From Pseudomonas fluorescens Q2-87 (lineage in GTDB: Bacteria; Pseudomonadota; Gammaproteobacteria; Pseudomonadales; Pseudomonadaceae), in NCBI RefSeq assembly GCF_000281895.1, contig NZ_CM001558.1, positions 6,018,556-6,082,555 of the forward strand: DNA of 64,000 nucleotides. The letters run 5' to 3'. The notes under the pieces are model-generated. The model was given only the letters and a program-made list of their open reading frames with translations. It had not been told where the DNA came from and ran no database searches. Made by a program: the position numbers and the translations under genes. Positions 7,809 through 18,927 of this stretch are shown piece after piece. How positions within the stretch are numbered: the first letter of the stretch is position 1; each line of letters begins with the position of its first letter.

Positions 7809-9737
7809 TCAGAGGTACCTTTGGGCCCACTGGCGAACTTCAGCGTACGGATACTCTTCCAAGGCGCCGTATCCGCGAATCTTCCGCGCCTTCAATCGGG
7901 TGAACAGCGGCACGCTGATCCCTAACAGGAACCGGGTCAGTCGCTCAGCGGAAGGCACGCTACCGGTGTGCTGCTCATGCTTGTGGATAAAATCCGTGCA
8001 CAGCGCCTCGAAGCTTTTATCCACAAGCGCGGGCAACTCAGGCGGATCCGGCAGGCGGGCGACCTGCCCATGGCACACTGAGCAATGGCCGCACTGCCGG
8101 GGCGCATTGTCATCGCCAAAATACTGCGCCAACCGATAGCCGAGGCAGCGATCAGTGGCAAACAACTCGAGCATGGCGTGGATCCGTGCGATTTCACCGC
8201 GCTCATGTCGGGTGAAATAAGCGTGCAGCTCGTGGCTCAGGGGCTGTGGGTCAAAGGCCGTTTCCAGCACGCTATACACCTCGGTCATCTGTTTGCTTTC
8301 CAGCTCAATCCAGCCCTTCTCCTGGAAATAATCCAATGCCTTGACCACCCGATGACGCTCCGCGTGATACTGCTGGTATATCCCGTCGAAGTTCACCGTG
8401 GCCCAGGTCCGGGCACGGCTGGAGGTCTGGATGATCGCCGAGACGAAATCCCTTCGCTCACCTTCGAAGTGTTCCAGCAGCACTTGCGGCTCGCTCAGGA
8501 ACTTGAAGCGGTACTCCGCGAAATAGGCATAACGCGGTGCGATCAGCCGGCGCAGCTCCAACTGGACGAGCAGCGTCTTGAGCGGTAGCTGGCGAATGTT
8601 GCTCTGATCAGCCAGCGGCCCCAGCAGGAATTCCCATTGCCCATCGAGTGCGGCGGCTTTCAGCTCGTCCAGCACGCAACCAATGCCGTCCAGCTCGGGC
8701 GTATCGCCGTAGACGAAGTTTTCCAGCACATTGAGGCTGTCGCGGTTGGCCAGCACCAGGCAATTGGAGGGGTGCCCGTCCCGCCCGGCCCGGCCGATCT
8801 CCTGGCTGTAGTTTTCGATGGATTTGGGCAGGTCGAAATGCACCACGTTGCGGATATCACTCTTGTCGATGCCCATGCCGAACGCGATGGTCGCAACGAT
8901 ACAGTTGGATTGTCCCTCCATGAACCGTCGCTGGATGGCTTCGCGCTGCTCATGGGGCAAGCCGGCGTGATAGGCCTCGGCACCAATACCGTGCCGGTCC
9001 AGGTGCTCGGCAATCTGCTCGGCGGTTCGCTGCAGGGTGACATAGACGATGCTCGGTTGCCCGGGCCGTTCGCCCAGCCATTGCACCAGTCGCCCACGCT
9101 TGTCCGCGCCGCTCACGGGCTCGACCAGCAAATTGAGGTTGGGCCGGTAGAAGCCGGTCGTCACCACATCGGCGGCGGCGATGGCGAACTTCGCCTGCAT
9201 GTCGGCGATCACCGGCGGGGTCGCGGTGGCTGTCAGCAGCAACACCTGGGGGATGTCGAACTGACGCTGATAGTCGGGAAGCTTGAGATAGTCAGGACGA
9301 AAGTTATGTCCCCATTCCGAAATGCAGTGCGCTTCGTCTACTACCAGCAATGAAATCGGCACTTGCTGCAAGAAGTTACGAAAACGCTCGTTCTTCAGGC
9401 GCTCCACGGAAACCATCAGGATCTTCAACTCGCCCGAACGGGCCCGTGCCATGGCATCGCTGGCGTCGTCACGGCTTTGTGCCGAATCGATACTGGCGGA
9501 TGGGATGCCATGGCGCTGCAGGAACGCCAATTGGTCCTGCATCAGCGCCAGCAGTGGCGAGACCACCAGGGTCAGGTGTGGTAACAGCAGGGCCGGCAAT
9601 TGATAACACAGGGACTTGCCGGACCCGGTGGGAAAAATGGCGGCTGCCGACCGACCAGCCAGCACCGCGCCAATGGCAGCCTCCTGACCGGGACGAAACT
9701 GTGAATAACCAAAAACCTGTTCCAGGGTGCTGTGCAT
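7809..9737 (-). CDS. RecQ-family ATP-dependent DNA helicase
   Basis: 642 aa. Walker A is PTGSGKSLCYQLP near residue 37-49, the DEAH box is LLVVDEAHCISEWGHNFRP, and motif VI is QEIGRAGRDGHPSNC. After the helicase core come a winged-helix region and a zinc-binding cluster (RCLGYRLAQYFGD to QCGHCSVCHGQ). No clear HRDC domain is visible at the C-terminus. It unwinds 3'-5' duplexes in recombination repair. Because pseudomonads often carry more than one RecQ-type helicase, I do not assign the symbol recQ to this copy. Confidence 0.9.
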   Translation of the reverse strand: MHSTLEQVFGYSQFRPGQEAAIGAVLAGRSAAAIFPTGSGKSLCYQLPALLLPHLTLVVSPLLALMQDQLAFLQRHGIPSASIDSAQSRDDASDAMARARSGELKILMVSVERLKNERFRNFLQQVPISLLVVDEAHCISEWGHNFRPDYLKLPDYQRQFDIPQVLLLTATATPPVIADMQAKFAIAAADVVTTGFYRPNLNLLVEPVSGADKRGRLVQWLGERPGQPSIVYVTLQRTAEQIAEHLDRHGIGAEAYHAGLPHEQREAIQRRFMEGQSNCIVATIAFGMGIDKSDIRNVVHFDLPKSIENYSQEIGRAGRDGHPSNCLVLANRDSLNVLENFVYGDTPELDGIGCVLDELKAAALDGQWEFLLGPLADQSNIRQLPLKTLLVQLELRRLIAPRYAYFAEYRFKFLSEPQVLLEHFEGERRDFVSAIIQTSSRARTWATVNFDGIYQQYHAERHRVVKALDYFQEKGWIELESKQMTEVYSVLETAFDPQPLSHELHAYFTRHERGEIARIHAMLELFATDRCLGYRLAQYFGDDNAPRQCGHCSVCHGQVARLPDPPELPALVDKSFEALCTDFIHKHEQHTGSVPSAERLTRFLLGISVPLFTRLKARKIRGYGALEEYPYAEVRQWAQRYL

Positions 9738-9990
9738 GCGCGGTCGCTCCTTTGACTGCTGCGATGCCCAAAGCCTAGCGGGGCTACGCAGCGAGTCGAG
9801 AAAAGGTCAGGGTAAAAACGATACCGGATGATACAGCCTCAAGCTGCTTATGCTTTGCCACGAGGCGATACAAATCCAGGCACTTTGATGCCTCGTCCCG
9901 ACTTCGTTGCCACGGTAAGGTGCGTCCCAAATCCATGCGTTACGTCAAGGCCAGGAAGCCTGACGCTCACCTCTATTCAAGGAACGAACC

Positions 9991-11058
9991 GTGCCACACC
10001 TACTTTGCGCTCTACGCGTCCTGACGATAATGTCGGTCTCACTGCTGGCCGGTTGCTTGACCGTCCCGGAACGATCCGGGGTGGATCCGGCTCTATTCGA
10101 AACGCCGGAGTATCAGGCCCAGCAAGGCCTTGCCGTCGTCAAGGCTTCCGCGCTCTATGCACGTGGCGGGACCGGCCAGGATGTTGTCGTGGCGCTGATC
10201 GACTCGGGGCTCGACGCCAGCCTCAAGGAGTTCGAAGGCAGGTTGGCTGATTCTGGATTTGACTATGTCGAGGACCGTCCCGGCACAGTCGACCGCATCG
10301 GCCATGGCACGCAGATGGCCGGCATTCTCGCTGCCAACAAGGACGACCAGGGCATGCACGGCATCGCGTTCAATGCACGGTTGATCCCCTTTCGTTTTGG
10401 CGATAACAACGAGCCGTTTTTCTTCGACAGCGAGATCGCCCAATCCTGGCAAAGCGGTTTCGACAAGGGCGCCCGCCTATTCAACAACTCGTGGGCCAAC
10501 GCCATCCCCGCCACGGAAATCAACGAGGCACGCTACAACCAGGTGATGCCCGACTCCCTGGCCGTTGCCCGAAAATTGGTATCCGACGGTGCCGTGTTCA
10601 TCTTCCCTACCGGCAACGAACTCAAGCGCGAGCCCCTGGCCGAACCGGGGTTGCCGGTGGCCTTGCCTGAACTGGAAAAAGGCTGGATCGCGGTGGTTGC
10701 ATTAAAGAACGACGGCAGCGCCATCAATGGAAAATCCAACTACTGCGGTCTCGCAGCTGCGTGGTGCATCGCCGTCCCAGGCGGCGATGCGGGCGCACAG
10801 GCAGGCTTGCTCACGGTGGGCAAGGATGGCCTTTACGTCCAAACCGCCGGCACCTCCCCGGCCGCAGCCTTGGTCAGTGGCGCCTTGGCGGCGCTACAAA
10901 GCCTTTACCCGCAGCTCAGCCCTCAGCAGATACGCGAACATCTACTGGCGACAGCCAACCGCACAGGTGTCTACGCCAACAGCGAAGCCTATGGCCGAGG
11001 GTTGATGGACCTGGAAGCTGCGTCACGACGCGCTCCTGAACCAGTGGCGGTTCAATAA
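9991..11058 (+). CDS. S8-family (subtilisin-like) serine protease lipoprotein
   Basis: 355 aa from a GTG start. The lipobox LLAGC places the lipidated Cys at residue 22, so the mature enzyme is membrane-anchored and outside the cytoplasm. The catalytic triad can be placed: Asp71 in VALIDSGLD, His105 in IGHGTQMAGILA and Ser289 in GTSPAAALVSG. The usual GTSMAAP is here GTSPAAA, a mild deviation. Asn in FNNSWAN and FIFPTGNE fits the oxyanion-hole region. No autotransporter beta-barrel or P/domain follows. The gene is monocistronic, 253 bases from the divergent helicase gene. Substrate unknown. Confidence 0.88.
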   Translation: MPHLLCALRVLTIMSVSLLAGCLTVPERSGVDPALFETPEYQAQQGLAVVKASALYARGGTGQDVVVALIDSGLDASLKEFEGRLADSGFDYVEDRPGTVDRIGHGTQMAGILAANKDDQGMHGIAFNARLIPFRFGDNNEPFFFDSEIAQSWQSGFDKGARLFNNSWANAIPATEINEARYNQVMPDSLAVARKLVSDGAVFIFPTGNELKREPLAEPGLPVALPELEKGWIAVVALKNDGSAINGKSNYCGLAAAWCIAVPGGDAGAQAGLLTVGKDGLYVQTAGTSPAAALVSGALAALQSLYPQLSPQQIREHLLATANRTGVYANSEAYGRGLMDLEAASRRAPEPVAVQ

Positions 11059-11305
11059 TCACAGTGAGTCCAAACCTTCAGAAATCTGCTCGCAGCCTTC
11101 CAATTCTCAGTATGTCAAACACATCAATGCGAAAGACGTTCCCAGATGGCTAGCCATTGCATTACGGGCATCAGGCCGCTACCGACAAGCTGATGCACTG
11201 GTTCCGAGACCGTTGTGAGACCTTACTTCTTTCCCAACTGACGTCCGTTTCCCCTAAACTTTCCAGCGATACAGACGCGCCTCTTTTTACTTCGGACCTT
11301 TCACC

Positions 11306-11659
11306 ATGCATCTCGCGCCAGACTTCCCCGACGACCACGCCATGCGCCAACTCATGGAACTGCTCCACGAAGAAATCGGCTTGCCTGAACGCAAGACGAT
11401 TCGCCTGGAGACCGCGATCAATCTGGATTTGGGTTGCGATGGGGCGGACGCGCGGCATCTGATGGAAGCCTTGGAAGAGCGGTTCGCCATCGACCTCATC
11501 GATTACGACGCTTATCGCTATTTTCAGCCGGAAGGCTTCGATGTCTTTCAAAAGCGCAGGGCCAAGGGCCGTGGCAAGAAGGTGCCGCTGACCATTGCCA
11601 TGCTCTACAAAGCAGTCAAGGCGCAGAGATGGGACACGCAGGAAGTGGAAGGGGTCTAG
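11306..11659 (+). CDS. DUF1493-family protein
   Basis: 117 aa, cytosolic, rich in charged residues. Resembles DUF1493 proteins, small proteins of unknown role with an acyl-carrier-like pattern (INLDLGCDGADARHLMEALEERFAIDL). A phosphopantetheine serine (DSL) is not present at the expected place: the motif reads DLGCDGADA, so carrier activity should not be assumed. The gene ends 37 bases before a bidirectional terminator shared with pckA. Confidence 0.65.
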   Translation: MHLAPDFPDDHAMRQLMELLHEEIGLPERKTIRLETAINLDLGCDGADARHLMEALEERFAIDLIDYDAYRYFQPEGFDVFQKRRAKGRGKKVPLTIAMLYKAVKAQRWDTQEVEGV

Positions 11660-11695
11660 GGGACTCGAAAGTCTTCGACATAATCAGTCGCTCAT

Positions 11696-11726
11696 AAAAA
11701 AGCCGCCCTGATCAGGCGGCTTTTTT
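11696..11726. terminator. Bidirectional rho-independent terminator
   Basis: AAAAAA (11696-11701), GCCGCC, 7-base loop CTGATCA, GGCGGC, TTTTTT (11721-11726). Symmetric A and T tracts serve both the DUF1493 gene and the convergent pckA. Confidence 0.92.
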
Positions 11727-11742
11727 GTCGGCTAACCGACTC

Positions 11743-13347
<1,605 letters not shown>

Positions 13348-13465
13348 CTACTACCCGAAAAAAGTGGGCCGGATTATGCCAGAAAAGCCCAAAAAAAGTA
13401 GGGCCCTCCCGTCAGTACGGCGTAAATCCGGCGTTTGCCAGGAGATTTACCTGCGCTGAAGCGTT

Positions 13466-14368
13466 TTAGTGACGGGTATCTGACGGTGTGTCGACACCCG
13501 CACCCGCGAACAATTGTGCAATGTCCGCCGCGTCGAACAGGTAGCGCTCGTTGCAGAACTGGCAATCCACCTCGATGGCCCCGCCATGTTCGATCACCAG
13601 TTGCTGCGCATCTTCCAGACCCAGACTGACCAGCGCATTGCCGGAACGTTCACGGGAGCAACTGCATTGGAAGCGCAACGGCTGGCCGTCGAACAGGCGC
13701 ACCTGCTCTTCGTGATAAAGACGATGCAGCACGGTTTCGTTGTCCAGGCCCAGCAGTTCATCGGCGCTCAAGGTGCTGGCCAGGGCGGTGACGTGCTGCC
13801 AACTGGCATCGCGCTCTTCCGGGTCACGAATGCGATCGGCAGGCAATTGCTGCAACAGCAGACCGCGTGCGCGCCGACCGTCGGCATAGAGCCAGAAACG
13901 CGTATTGGTTTGTTGGGACATGACGAAGTAGTTGGTGAAGCATTCGGACAAGCTCGCACCGTCCAGATCGACGATGCCCTGATAGCGCTGCCCCTGGGTC
14001 GGGTCGACTGTGAGGGCCAGCACACCATTGGGCATCATGTCGGCCAGTGTCGCGTCGGGGGCGATCTGTTCGGCGTCATAACGGGCCAGGCCACGGATCT
14101 CGCGCTCACTGGAGCACTCGATCATCAGCAGCGGCACCGGGCCTTCGGAGCGGGCCTGGAGGATCAGCAAGCCATCGAACTTCAAGGTGCCGACCAGCAG
14201 CGCCGCGGCGGCCATCAGTTCGCCGAGCATCTGCGCGACCGGCTCCGGATATGGATGCTTGGCGAGGACTTCGGCGTAGCTACGCTCCAACGCCACCAGC
14301 TCGCCGCGGGCGTCGCTGTCATCGAAGATGAAACGCTGGGTGTAGTCGGTATCCGGTAAATCAGTCAT
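13466..14368 (-). CDS. hslO: Hsp33 redox-regulated chaperonin
   Basis: 300 aa from the ATG at 14368 ([15 protein letters not shown]); an in-frame start at 14395 would add 9 residues. Hsp33 is a cytosolic holdase activated by oxidation plus unfolding. The zinc switch is visible at the C-terminus as CSCS (CxC) and then CQFC (CxxC) about 30 residues later. Core domain motifs include [20 protein letters not shown]. It lies downstream of hslR on the same strand, with a REPIN in the 237-base gap, so the pair keeps the E. coli hslR-hslO order. Confidence 0.95.
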   Translation of the reverse strand: MTDLPDTDYTQRFIFDDSDARGELVALERSYAEVLAKHPYPEPVAQMLGELMAAAALLVGTLKFDGLLILQARSEGPVPLLMIECSSEREIRGLARYDAEQIAPDATLADMMPNGVLALTVDPTQGQRYQGIVDLDGASLSECFTNYFVMSQQTNTRFWLYADGRRARGLLLQQLPADRIRDPEERDASWQHVTALASTLSADELLGLDNETVLHRLYHEEQVRLFDGQPLRFQCSCSRERSGNALVSLGLEDAQQLVIEHGGAIEVDCQFCNERYLFDAADIAQLFAGAGVDTPSDTRH

Positions 14369-14493
14369 AGGGTCTGGTATCTGAAGTGGTGACAAGTAAT
14401 GACGGGCATTTTATGGGCATTGCCGGTGGGTTCCAAGCAAGCCGAGGGTTTGTCTGACCGGAAGAGCCTGATAACGCAATCTGAAATGTAATC

Positions 14494-14585
14494 GTGGCGA
14501 GGGAGCTTGCTCCCGCTCGGTTGCGCAGCGAGCGTAAGATTTCGGGGCCGCTGCGCAGCCCAGCGGGAGCAAGCTCCCTCGCCAC
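14494..14585. repeat. REPIN, family A, between hslR and hslO
   Basis: 92 bases. Two inverted REP arms (left core GAGGGAGCTTGCTCCCGC, right core GCGGGAGCAAGCTCCCTC) around a GC-rich spacer. Each arm can also fold on itself. Family A is defined by the GGGAGCTTGCTCCC core. Confidence 0.92.
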
Positions 14586-14605
14586 GGGCCTTGCGCCAGC
14601 CTTTC

Positions 14606-15010
14606 TTATTCGCTGTTGCTGCCATGGAACCTGAACAAATCCCGGCGCTGTTTCTTGCTCGGCTTGCCATCGGTGCTGACACCCAGGGCGCCGGCCTTGC
14701 GTTGAGCTGCCGCGGCTTCGCGCTTGGCAATGCTGGCATCCGTTTCACGATAGAGCGCCTGCGCTTGCGGCGCGCCGCGCCGTACGATCGACAGGGCCTC
14801 CACCACCACGGTTTTTTCATCGAACCCGGTGCGAATGACAAACTCATCGCCGACACGCGGCTCTTTACCCGGTTTGCAACGTTCACCCCGGTGATGAACC
14901 TTGCCGCTTTCGATAGCGGCCTTGGCGAGGGCCCGCGTCTTATAGAATCGCGCCGCCCACAGCCATTTATCGAGACGGACCTTGTCGTCCTCTTCCTTTT
15001 TTTGTGTCAC
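14606..15010 (-). CDS. hslR: Hsp15 RNA-binding S4-domain protein
   Basis: 134 aa if started at the GTG at 15010, which has AGAGGAA 5-6 bases upstream and gives MTQKKEEDDKVRLDKWLWAA; an in-frame start at 15031 is weaker. The S4 RNA-binding fold covers residues about 10-70 (VRLDKWLWAARFYKTRALAK, GKVHHRGERCKPG). Hsp15 binds the 50S subunit with a trapped nascent chain after abortive translation and helps recycle it. The C-terminal tail is basic. Length agrees with E. coli Hsp15 (133 aa). Confidence 0.92.
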   Translation of the reverse strand: MTQKKEEDDKVRLDKWLWAARFYKTRALAKAAIESGKVHHRGERCKPGKEPRVGDEFVIRTGFDEKTVVVEALSIVRRGAPQAQALYRETDASIAKREAAAAQRKAGALGVSTDGKPSKKQRRDLFRFHGSNSE

Positions 15011-15242
15011 TGCAATTCCTCTTTCTGCCAATAGTCAGAACTGTACTACCGTTTTTGTCGGGCGCACGAATCCGGCCCGACAGATAGAATGCCGCCGAGC
15101 CGACTTCCCCGGCCCGGTTTGCCTGCAACGTCACGAGCGCAAACAGGCAGGTAGATAACTGTCGCCATTTTGTGATTATTCTGCGTGAATACCGCGATCC
15201 GCGGAGTCCACGATCCGATGCATCGATCGCAGGTTGTTTTTA

Positions 15243-15725
15243 TTGAAGACTTTTAACCATTTGACCGTTGTCGGCCTGCGCGAGTGGGTAGCGCTCCCTG
15301 ATTTGGGAGTCGCGGGCCTGCGGGCAAAAATCGACACCGGGGCCAGCACCTCCAGCTTGCACGCTACCGACATCGAGCCATTCGAGCGCGACGGCGAAAA
15401 ATGGGTGCGCTTCACCGCGCACCTCGGCACGGTGGTGCAACTGCGTCATCGCCGCTGCGAAGCCCCCTTGGTGGCGCGCAAGACGATAAAGAGTTCCAAC
15501 GGCCACGCTCAGGTCCGCTACGTGATCAGTACCACGTTGGCGCTGGGTGATCGGATCTGGCGAGTGGAGTTCACCCTCGCCTGCCGCAAGTCCATGCGAT
15601 ATCGCCTGTTATTGGGTTCCAAAGCCTTGATCGACGGCCAGTTGGTGGTCAATCCGGGTACCAAATACGTTCAGGACAAACCGGCATTCCCGGTGTCCAC
15701 TCTCTCTGCCACAGGTGTTGCATGA
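15243..15725 (+). CDS. rimB: RimB-like retropepsin-type aspartic protease
   Basis: 160 aa from the TTG at 15243 ([19 protein letters not shown]); a TTG at 15234 is the other candidate, and GCAGG at 15229-15233 suits the inner one better. The aspartic protease signature [14 protein letters not shown] is clear. Members of this family (also called ATP-dependent zinc proteases/RimK-associated) sit next to rimK; in fluorescent pseudomonads RimB is reported to modulate RimK-driven ribosomal modification. The end overlaps rimK by 4 bases (ATGA), so the two are co-translated. Cytosolic, no signal peptide. Confidence 0.88.
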   Translation: MKTFNHLTVVGLREWVALPDLGVAGLRAKIDTGASTSSLHATDIEPFERDGEKWVRFTAHLGTVVQLRHRRCEAPLVARKTIKSSNGHAQVRYVISTTLALGDRIWRVEFTLACRKSMRYRLLLGSKALIDGQLVVNPGTKYVQDKPAFPVSTLSATGVA

Positions 15726-16627
15726 AGATCGCTGTGCTGTCGCGTAACCCGCGTCTGTATTCCACCCGTCGCCTGGTCGAAGCCGGGACCGAACGGGGCC
15801 ATGAAATGGTGGTGATCGATACCCTGCGCGCCTATATGAACATCGCCAGCCACAAGCCGCAGATTCATTACCGTGGCAAACCGCTGGAAGGGTTCGATGC
15901 AGTGATCCCGCGCATCGGCGCATCGGTGACGTTCTATGGCTGCGCCGTGTTGCGCCAGTTTGAAATGATGGGGGTGTTTCCCCTCAACGAATCCGTGGCC
16001 ATCGCCCGCTCCCGGGACAAGCTGCGCTCCCTGCAGTTGCTGTCGCGGCGCGGTATCGGCCTGCCGGTAACCGGCTTCGCCCACTCGCCGGATGACATTC
16101 CCGACTTGATCGCCATGGTCAACGGCGCGCCATTGGTGATCAAGGTGCTGGAAGGCACCCAGGGCATCGGCGTAGTCCTGTGTGAAACCGCAACCGCGGC
16201 CGAATCGGTGATCGAAGCGTTCATGGGCCTGAAGCAGAACATCATGGTGCAGGAGTACATCAAGGAAGCCGGCGGCGCGGACATTCGCTGCTTCGTGGTC
16301 GGTGACAAAGTGATTGCCTCGATGAAACGCCAGGCGCGGCCTGGTGAGTTTCGCTCCAACCTGCACCGCGGCGGCAGTGCCAGCTTGATCAAGATCACAC
16401 CGGAAGAACGCATGACAGCCCTGCGCGCCGCCAAGGTCATGGGCCTGGCCGTGGCCGGCGTCGACATCCTGCGCTCCAATCACGGGCCACTGGTGATGGA
16501 GGTGAATTCCTCGCCAGGCCTGGAAGGAATCGAAACCACCACCAGCAAGAACGTGGCAGGAATCATCATCGAACACTTGGAAAAGAATGGCGGGCCAAAC
16601 ATGACCCGGACCAAGGGCAAGGGCTGA
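15722..16627 (+). CDS. rimK: Ribosomal protein S6 glutamate ligase RimK
   Basis: 301 aa ATP-grasp enzyme that adds glutamates to the C-terminus of ribosomal protein S6 (RpsF). N-terminal [22 protein letters not shown], the RimK pre-ATP-grasp; then [25 protein letters not shown] (ATP loop), [19 protein letters not shown] and the metal-binding end [14 protein letters not shown]. Length is like E. coli RimK (300 aa). Forms an operon with rimB. In Pseudomonas, RimK links ribosome modification to colonisation behaviour and c-di-GMP; that is family knowledge, not visible here. Confidence 0.95.
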   Translation: MKIAVLSRNPRLYSTRRLVEAGTERGHEMVVIDTLRAYMNIASHKPQIHYRGKPLEGFDAVIPRIGASVTFYGCAVLRQFEMMGVFPLNESVAIARSRDKLRSLQLLSRRGIGLPVTGFAHSPDDIPDLIAMVNGAPLVIKVLEGTQGIGVVLCETATAAESVIEAFMGLKQNIMVQEYIKEAGGADIRCFVVGDKVIASMKRQARPGEFRSNLHRGGSASLIKITPEERMTALRAAKVMGLAVAGVDILRSNHGPLVMEVNSSPGLEGIETTTSKNVAGIIIEHLEKNGGPNMTRTKGKG

Positions 16628-16643
16628 CCCTGCACAAAACCCT

Positions 16644-16730
16644 GTGGGAGCGAGCTTGCTCGCGATGGCGATATTTCAGTGACGATGATATTGGCTGACA
16701 CACCGTCATCGTGAGCAAGCTCGCTCCCAC
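16644..16730. repeat. REPIN, family B, between rimK and envZ
   Basis: 87 bases. Inverted arms GTGGGAGCGAGCTTGCTCG and its complement ending GCTCGCTCCCAC. Lies in the convergent gap after rimK and envZ. Family B is defined by the GAGC(G/A)(G/A)GCTTGCTCGC core. Confidence 0.92.
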
Positions 16731-16759
16731 AAGGCATCGGCGTGACCTAAGGGAAACTG

Positions 16760-18073
16760 CTAAACCGCATCCCTTGGCAACATCAGCCCCAACGGCAACC
16801 GCACCCGCGCTTCCAGCCCGCCACCCACGCGATTGCGCAGTTCGACGTTACCGCCGTGCATCGAGGCTATGCGCTTGACGATGGCCAGGCCCAGCCCCGT
16901 GCCCTTCCCGCCCCGGGCACGGTCGCCTCGGGTGAAGGGGTTGAAAATGGCTTCCAATTCCGACGGATCGATGCCGGCGCCACGGTCCATGACGCTCAGC
17001 ACCACATAGGGCGCGCTGGTATCACCGGAGACATAAGCCGCCACCTCCACGCCAGTACCGGCATGGTTCAAGGCATTACCGATCAGGTTATTCAGCAAGC
17101 GTTTCATCGACACCCGGCGCAGCGGGAACGGCTGGATAGGCTCCAGGCGCAGGTGCACTTTCTCATCGTTCTGGTTATAGGGCGCGGCCACTTCCCGCAC
17201 CAGCTCGCTGAGGTCCACTTCTTCCACGGACTCGTCGCGACCGTCACGAATGAACGCCAGGAACTGGTCGAGAATCGCATCCATGTCTTCAATGTCGCGG
17301 ACCATTTCATCGGTCAGGTCGGTGTGCTCGCCCATCAATTCCAGCGACAGCCGCAGCCGGGTCAGCGGCGTACGCAGGTCGTGGGAAACGCCGGCCAGCA
17401 TCAATTCGCGCTCCCGCCCGGCTTGTTCGACGTCCTCGGCCATCTGGTTGAAGGCGCGATAGACCTCGGTCATTTCGCTGGGTGTATCGCTGACGGGCAG
17501 TCGTACGCTGCGCCCTTGGCCCAGTTGGCGGGCGGCATAGACCAGGCGTTTCAAGGGTTGGTTGAGCTGACTGACGAAGATCCACGCCGAAGCCGTCGAC
17601 AGCAGGCCGATGGCCAGGAACCAACCGAGCACGTTCCAGATCTTCTGGCCACGCAGCGGATGAGGGTACAACGGCACTTTCAGCCAACCATCGCCCAGGC
17701 TTGGCGCCCGCACCCACAACGCCGGTGGCGAATGCATGCGCAGTCGCACCTCGGTATCGGCGCCGAGTTCGGCCTGCATCTGCCGCTGATAGATTTCGCT
17801 GTAGGGCCAGTGTTGTTCGCCTTCCGGCACACCTGCACCGACGACCCGGATCAGTGTCGCCGCTTCAGCGATCTTCGCCCGGTTGGTCTCGTCCGCCGCC
17901 CAGTAAGCCCTTAGTGTCAGGGCAACGCCGTGGCTGTATTGCCGATCAACGAGCACATCCTCGTTCATCAGCAGGTACACCAGGGTCAGTGCCTTGGAGA
18001 AGAGCACGACAATGAGCACCAGCCAGAGGGTGCGGGAAAAGAAGCTCTGGGGGAACCAAACCGGGGTTTTCAT
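16760..18073 (-). CDS. envZ: Osmolarity/envelope-stress sensor histidine kinase EnvZ
   Basis: 437 aa inner-membrane kinase. TM1 about residues 14-36, a periplasmic domain of about 110 residues, TM2 about 150-170, a HAMP linker (LNQPLKRLVYAARQLGQG), the H box GVSHDLRTPLTRLRL with the phosphorylated His, N box LLNNLIGNALNHAG, G1 DRGAGIDPSELEAIF and G2 GGKGTGLGLAIVKRI. It phosphorylates OmpR. The P. aeruginosa orthologous pair is AmgS/AmgR, tied to aminoglycoside tolerance and membrane-damage response. It follows ompR by 113 bases that contain a REP-like hairpin. Confidence 0.95.
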   Translation of the reverse strand: MKTPVWFPQSFFSRTLWLVLIVVLFSKALTLVYLLMNEDVLVDRQYSHGVALTLRAYWAADETNRAKIAEAATLIRVVGAGVPEGEQHWPYSEIYQRQMQAELGADTEVRLRMHSPPALWVRAPSLGDGWLKVPLYPHPLRGQKIWNVLGWFLAIGLLSTASAWIFVSQLNQPLKRLVYAARQLGQGRSVRLPVSDTPSEMTEVYRAFNQMAEDVEQAGRERELMLAGVSHDLRTPLTRLRLSLELMGEHTDLTDEMVRDIEDMDAILDQFLAFIRDGRDESVEEVDLSELVREVAAPYNQNDEKVHLRLEPIQPFPLRRVSMKRLLNNLIGNALNHAGTGVEVAAYVSGDTSAPYVVLSVMDRGAGIDPSELEAIFNPFTRGDRARGGKGTGLGLAIVKRIASMHGGNVELRNRVGGGLEARVRLPLGLMLPRDAV

Positions 18074-18091
18074 GAATAACCGCTACACACT

Positions 18092-18178
18092 TGCAGGAGC
18101 GAGCGATGCTCGCACAATAACGGACCGCGAGTCGCCTGGAGGAAGACATTCAGCCCGCCAGGCCACCCGCTCCTACAA
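18092..18178. repeat. Degenerate REP-like inverted pair between ompR and envZ
   Basis: Left arm GCAGGAGCGAGCGATGCTCG with an internal 6-bp hairpin (GCGAGC / GCTCGC, 18099-18113), right arm CCCGCTCCTACA. The arms differ from both main families here (GGAGCGAGCGATGCTCGC core), so this may be a third REP type or a decayed copy. It is inside the ompR-envZ transcript. Confidence 0.6.
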
Positions 18179-18186
18179 ATCGCCGA

Positions 18187-18927
18187 TCATTTGCTGGCGG
18201 CGCCATCCGGCACGAATACATAACCCACGCCCCACACCGTCTGGATATACCGTGGCTTGGAGGGGTCGGGCTCGATCATCCGGCGCAACCGGGAAATCTG
18301 CACGTCGATGGAACGCTCCAGCGCATCCCACTCGCGACCGCGAGCCAGGTTCATCAACTTGTCGCGGGTCAGCGGCTGGCGAGCATTCATCACCAAGGCC
18401 TTGAGCACCGCGAACTCGCCGGTGGTGAGCATGTGGATCTCGTTGCCGCGCTTGAGCTCGCGGGTCGCCAGGGACAGCTCATAGTCGCCGAAGGTCACGC
18501 TCTCGTCTTCGCTGCCCGGCGCACCAGGCACCGGTGCCGATTGACGGCGCAGCACGGCCTTGACGCGGGCCATGAGCTCGTCCGGGTTGAACGGCTTGGC
18601 CAGGTAATCGTCGGCGCCCAGTTCAAGCCCCTTGATACGGCTCAGCTCGTCGCCCTTGGCGGTGAGCATGATGATCGGGATCTGGTTGTTGGCGCCACGC
18701 AGGCGGCGGCAGGCGGTCAGGCCGTCTTCACCAGGCAGCATCAAGTCGAGCACCACCAGGTTGAAAACCTCGCGGGCCAGCAACCGGTCCATCTGTTCGG
18801 TGTTCGGTACGGTGCGGGCGCGATAGCCCTTGCTGACGAAAAAACGCTCCAGCAGGCTGCTCAGCCCTGGATCGTCGTCAACGATAAGAATTTTTTCGCC
18901 TTCAGCAGTTTGTGCTGTGCTGCTCAT
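18187..18927 (-). CDS. ompR: Response regulator OmpR
   Basis: 246 aa. Receiver domain residues about 12-125 with acidic pocket ILIVDDDPG, phospho-acceptor Asp in LVVLDLMLPGEDG, the conserved Thr in IIMLTAKGDE and Lys in DDYLAKPFNPDEL. Winged-helix DNA-binding domain about 145-240 (RELKRGNEIHMLTTGEFAVL, RSIDVQISRLRRMIEPDPS, YIQTVWGVGYVFV). Activated by EnvZ downstream. The order ompR-envZ is that of the enteric operon. Confidence 0.96.
   Translation of the reverse strand: MSSTAQTAEGEKILIVDDDPGLSSLLERFFVSKGYRARTVPNTEQMDRLLAREVFNLVVLDLMLPGEDGLTACRRLRGANNQIPIIMLTAKGDELSRIKGLELGADDYLAKPFNPDELMARVKAVLRRQSAPVPGAPGSEDESVTFGDYELSLATRELKRGNEIHMLTTGEFAVLKALVMNARQPLTRDKLMNLARGREWDALERSIDVQISRLRRMIEPDPSKPRYIQTVWGVGYVFVPDGAASK

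Noticed and set aside
9828..10250. 140-codon frame overlapping the subtilase start
   Set aside because: Different frame from the subtilase, Arg/Pro-rich shadow; the subtilase has lipobox and triad.
14361..14585. Short frames with ARELAPAG, GSKLPRH or REQAPSP peptides (also near 27700, 45700, 52900, 55400, 59700)
   Set aside because: These recurring peptides are translations of family A REP arms, not proteins.
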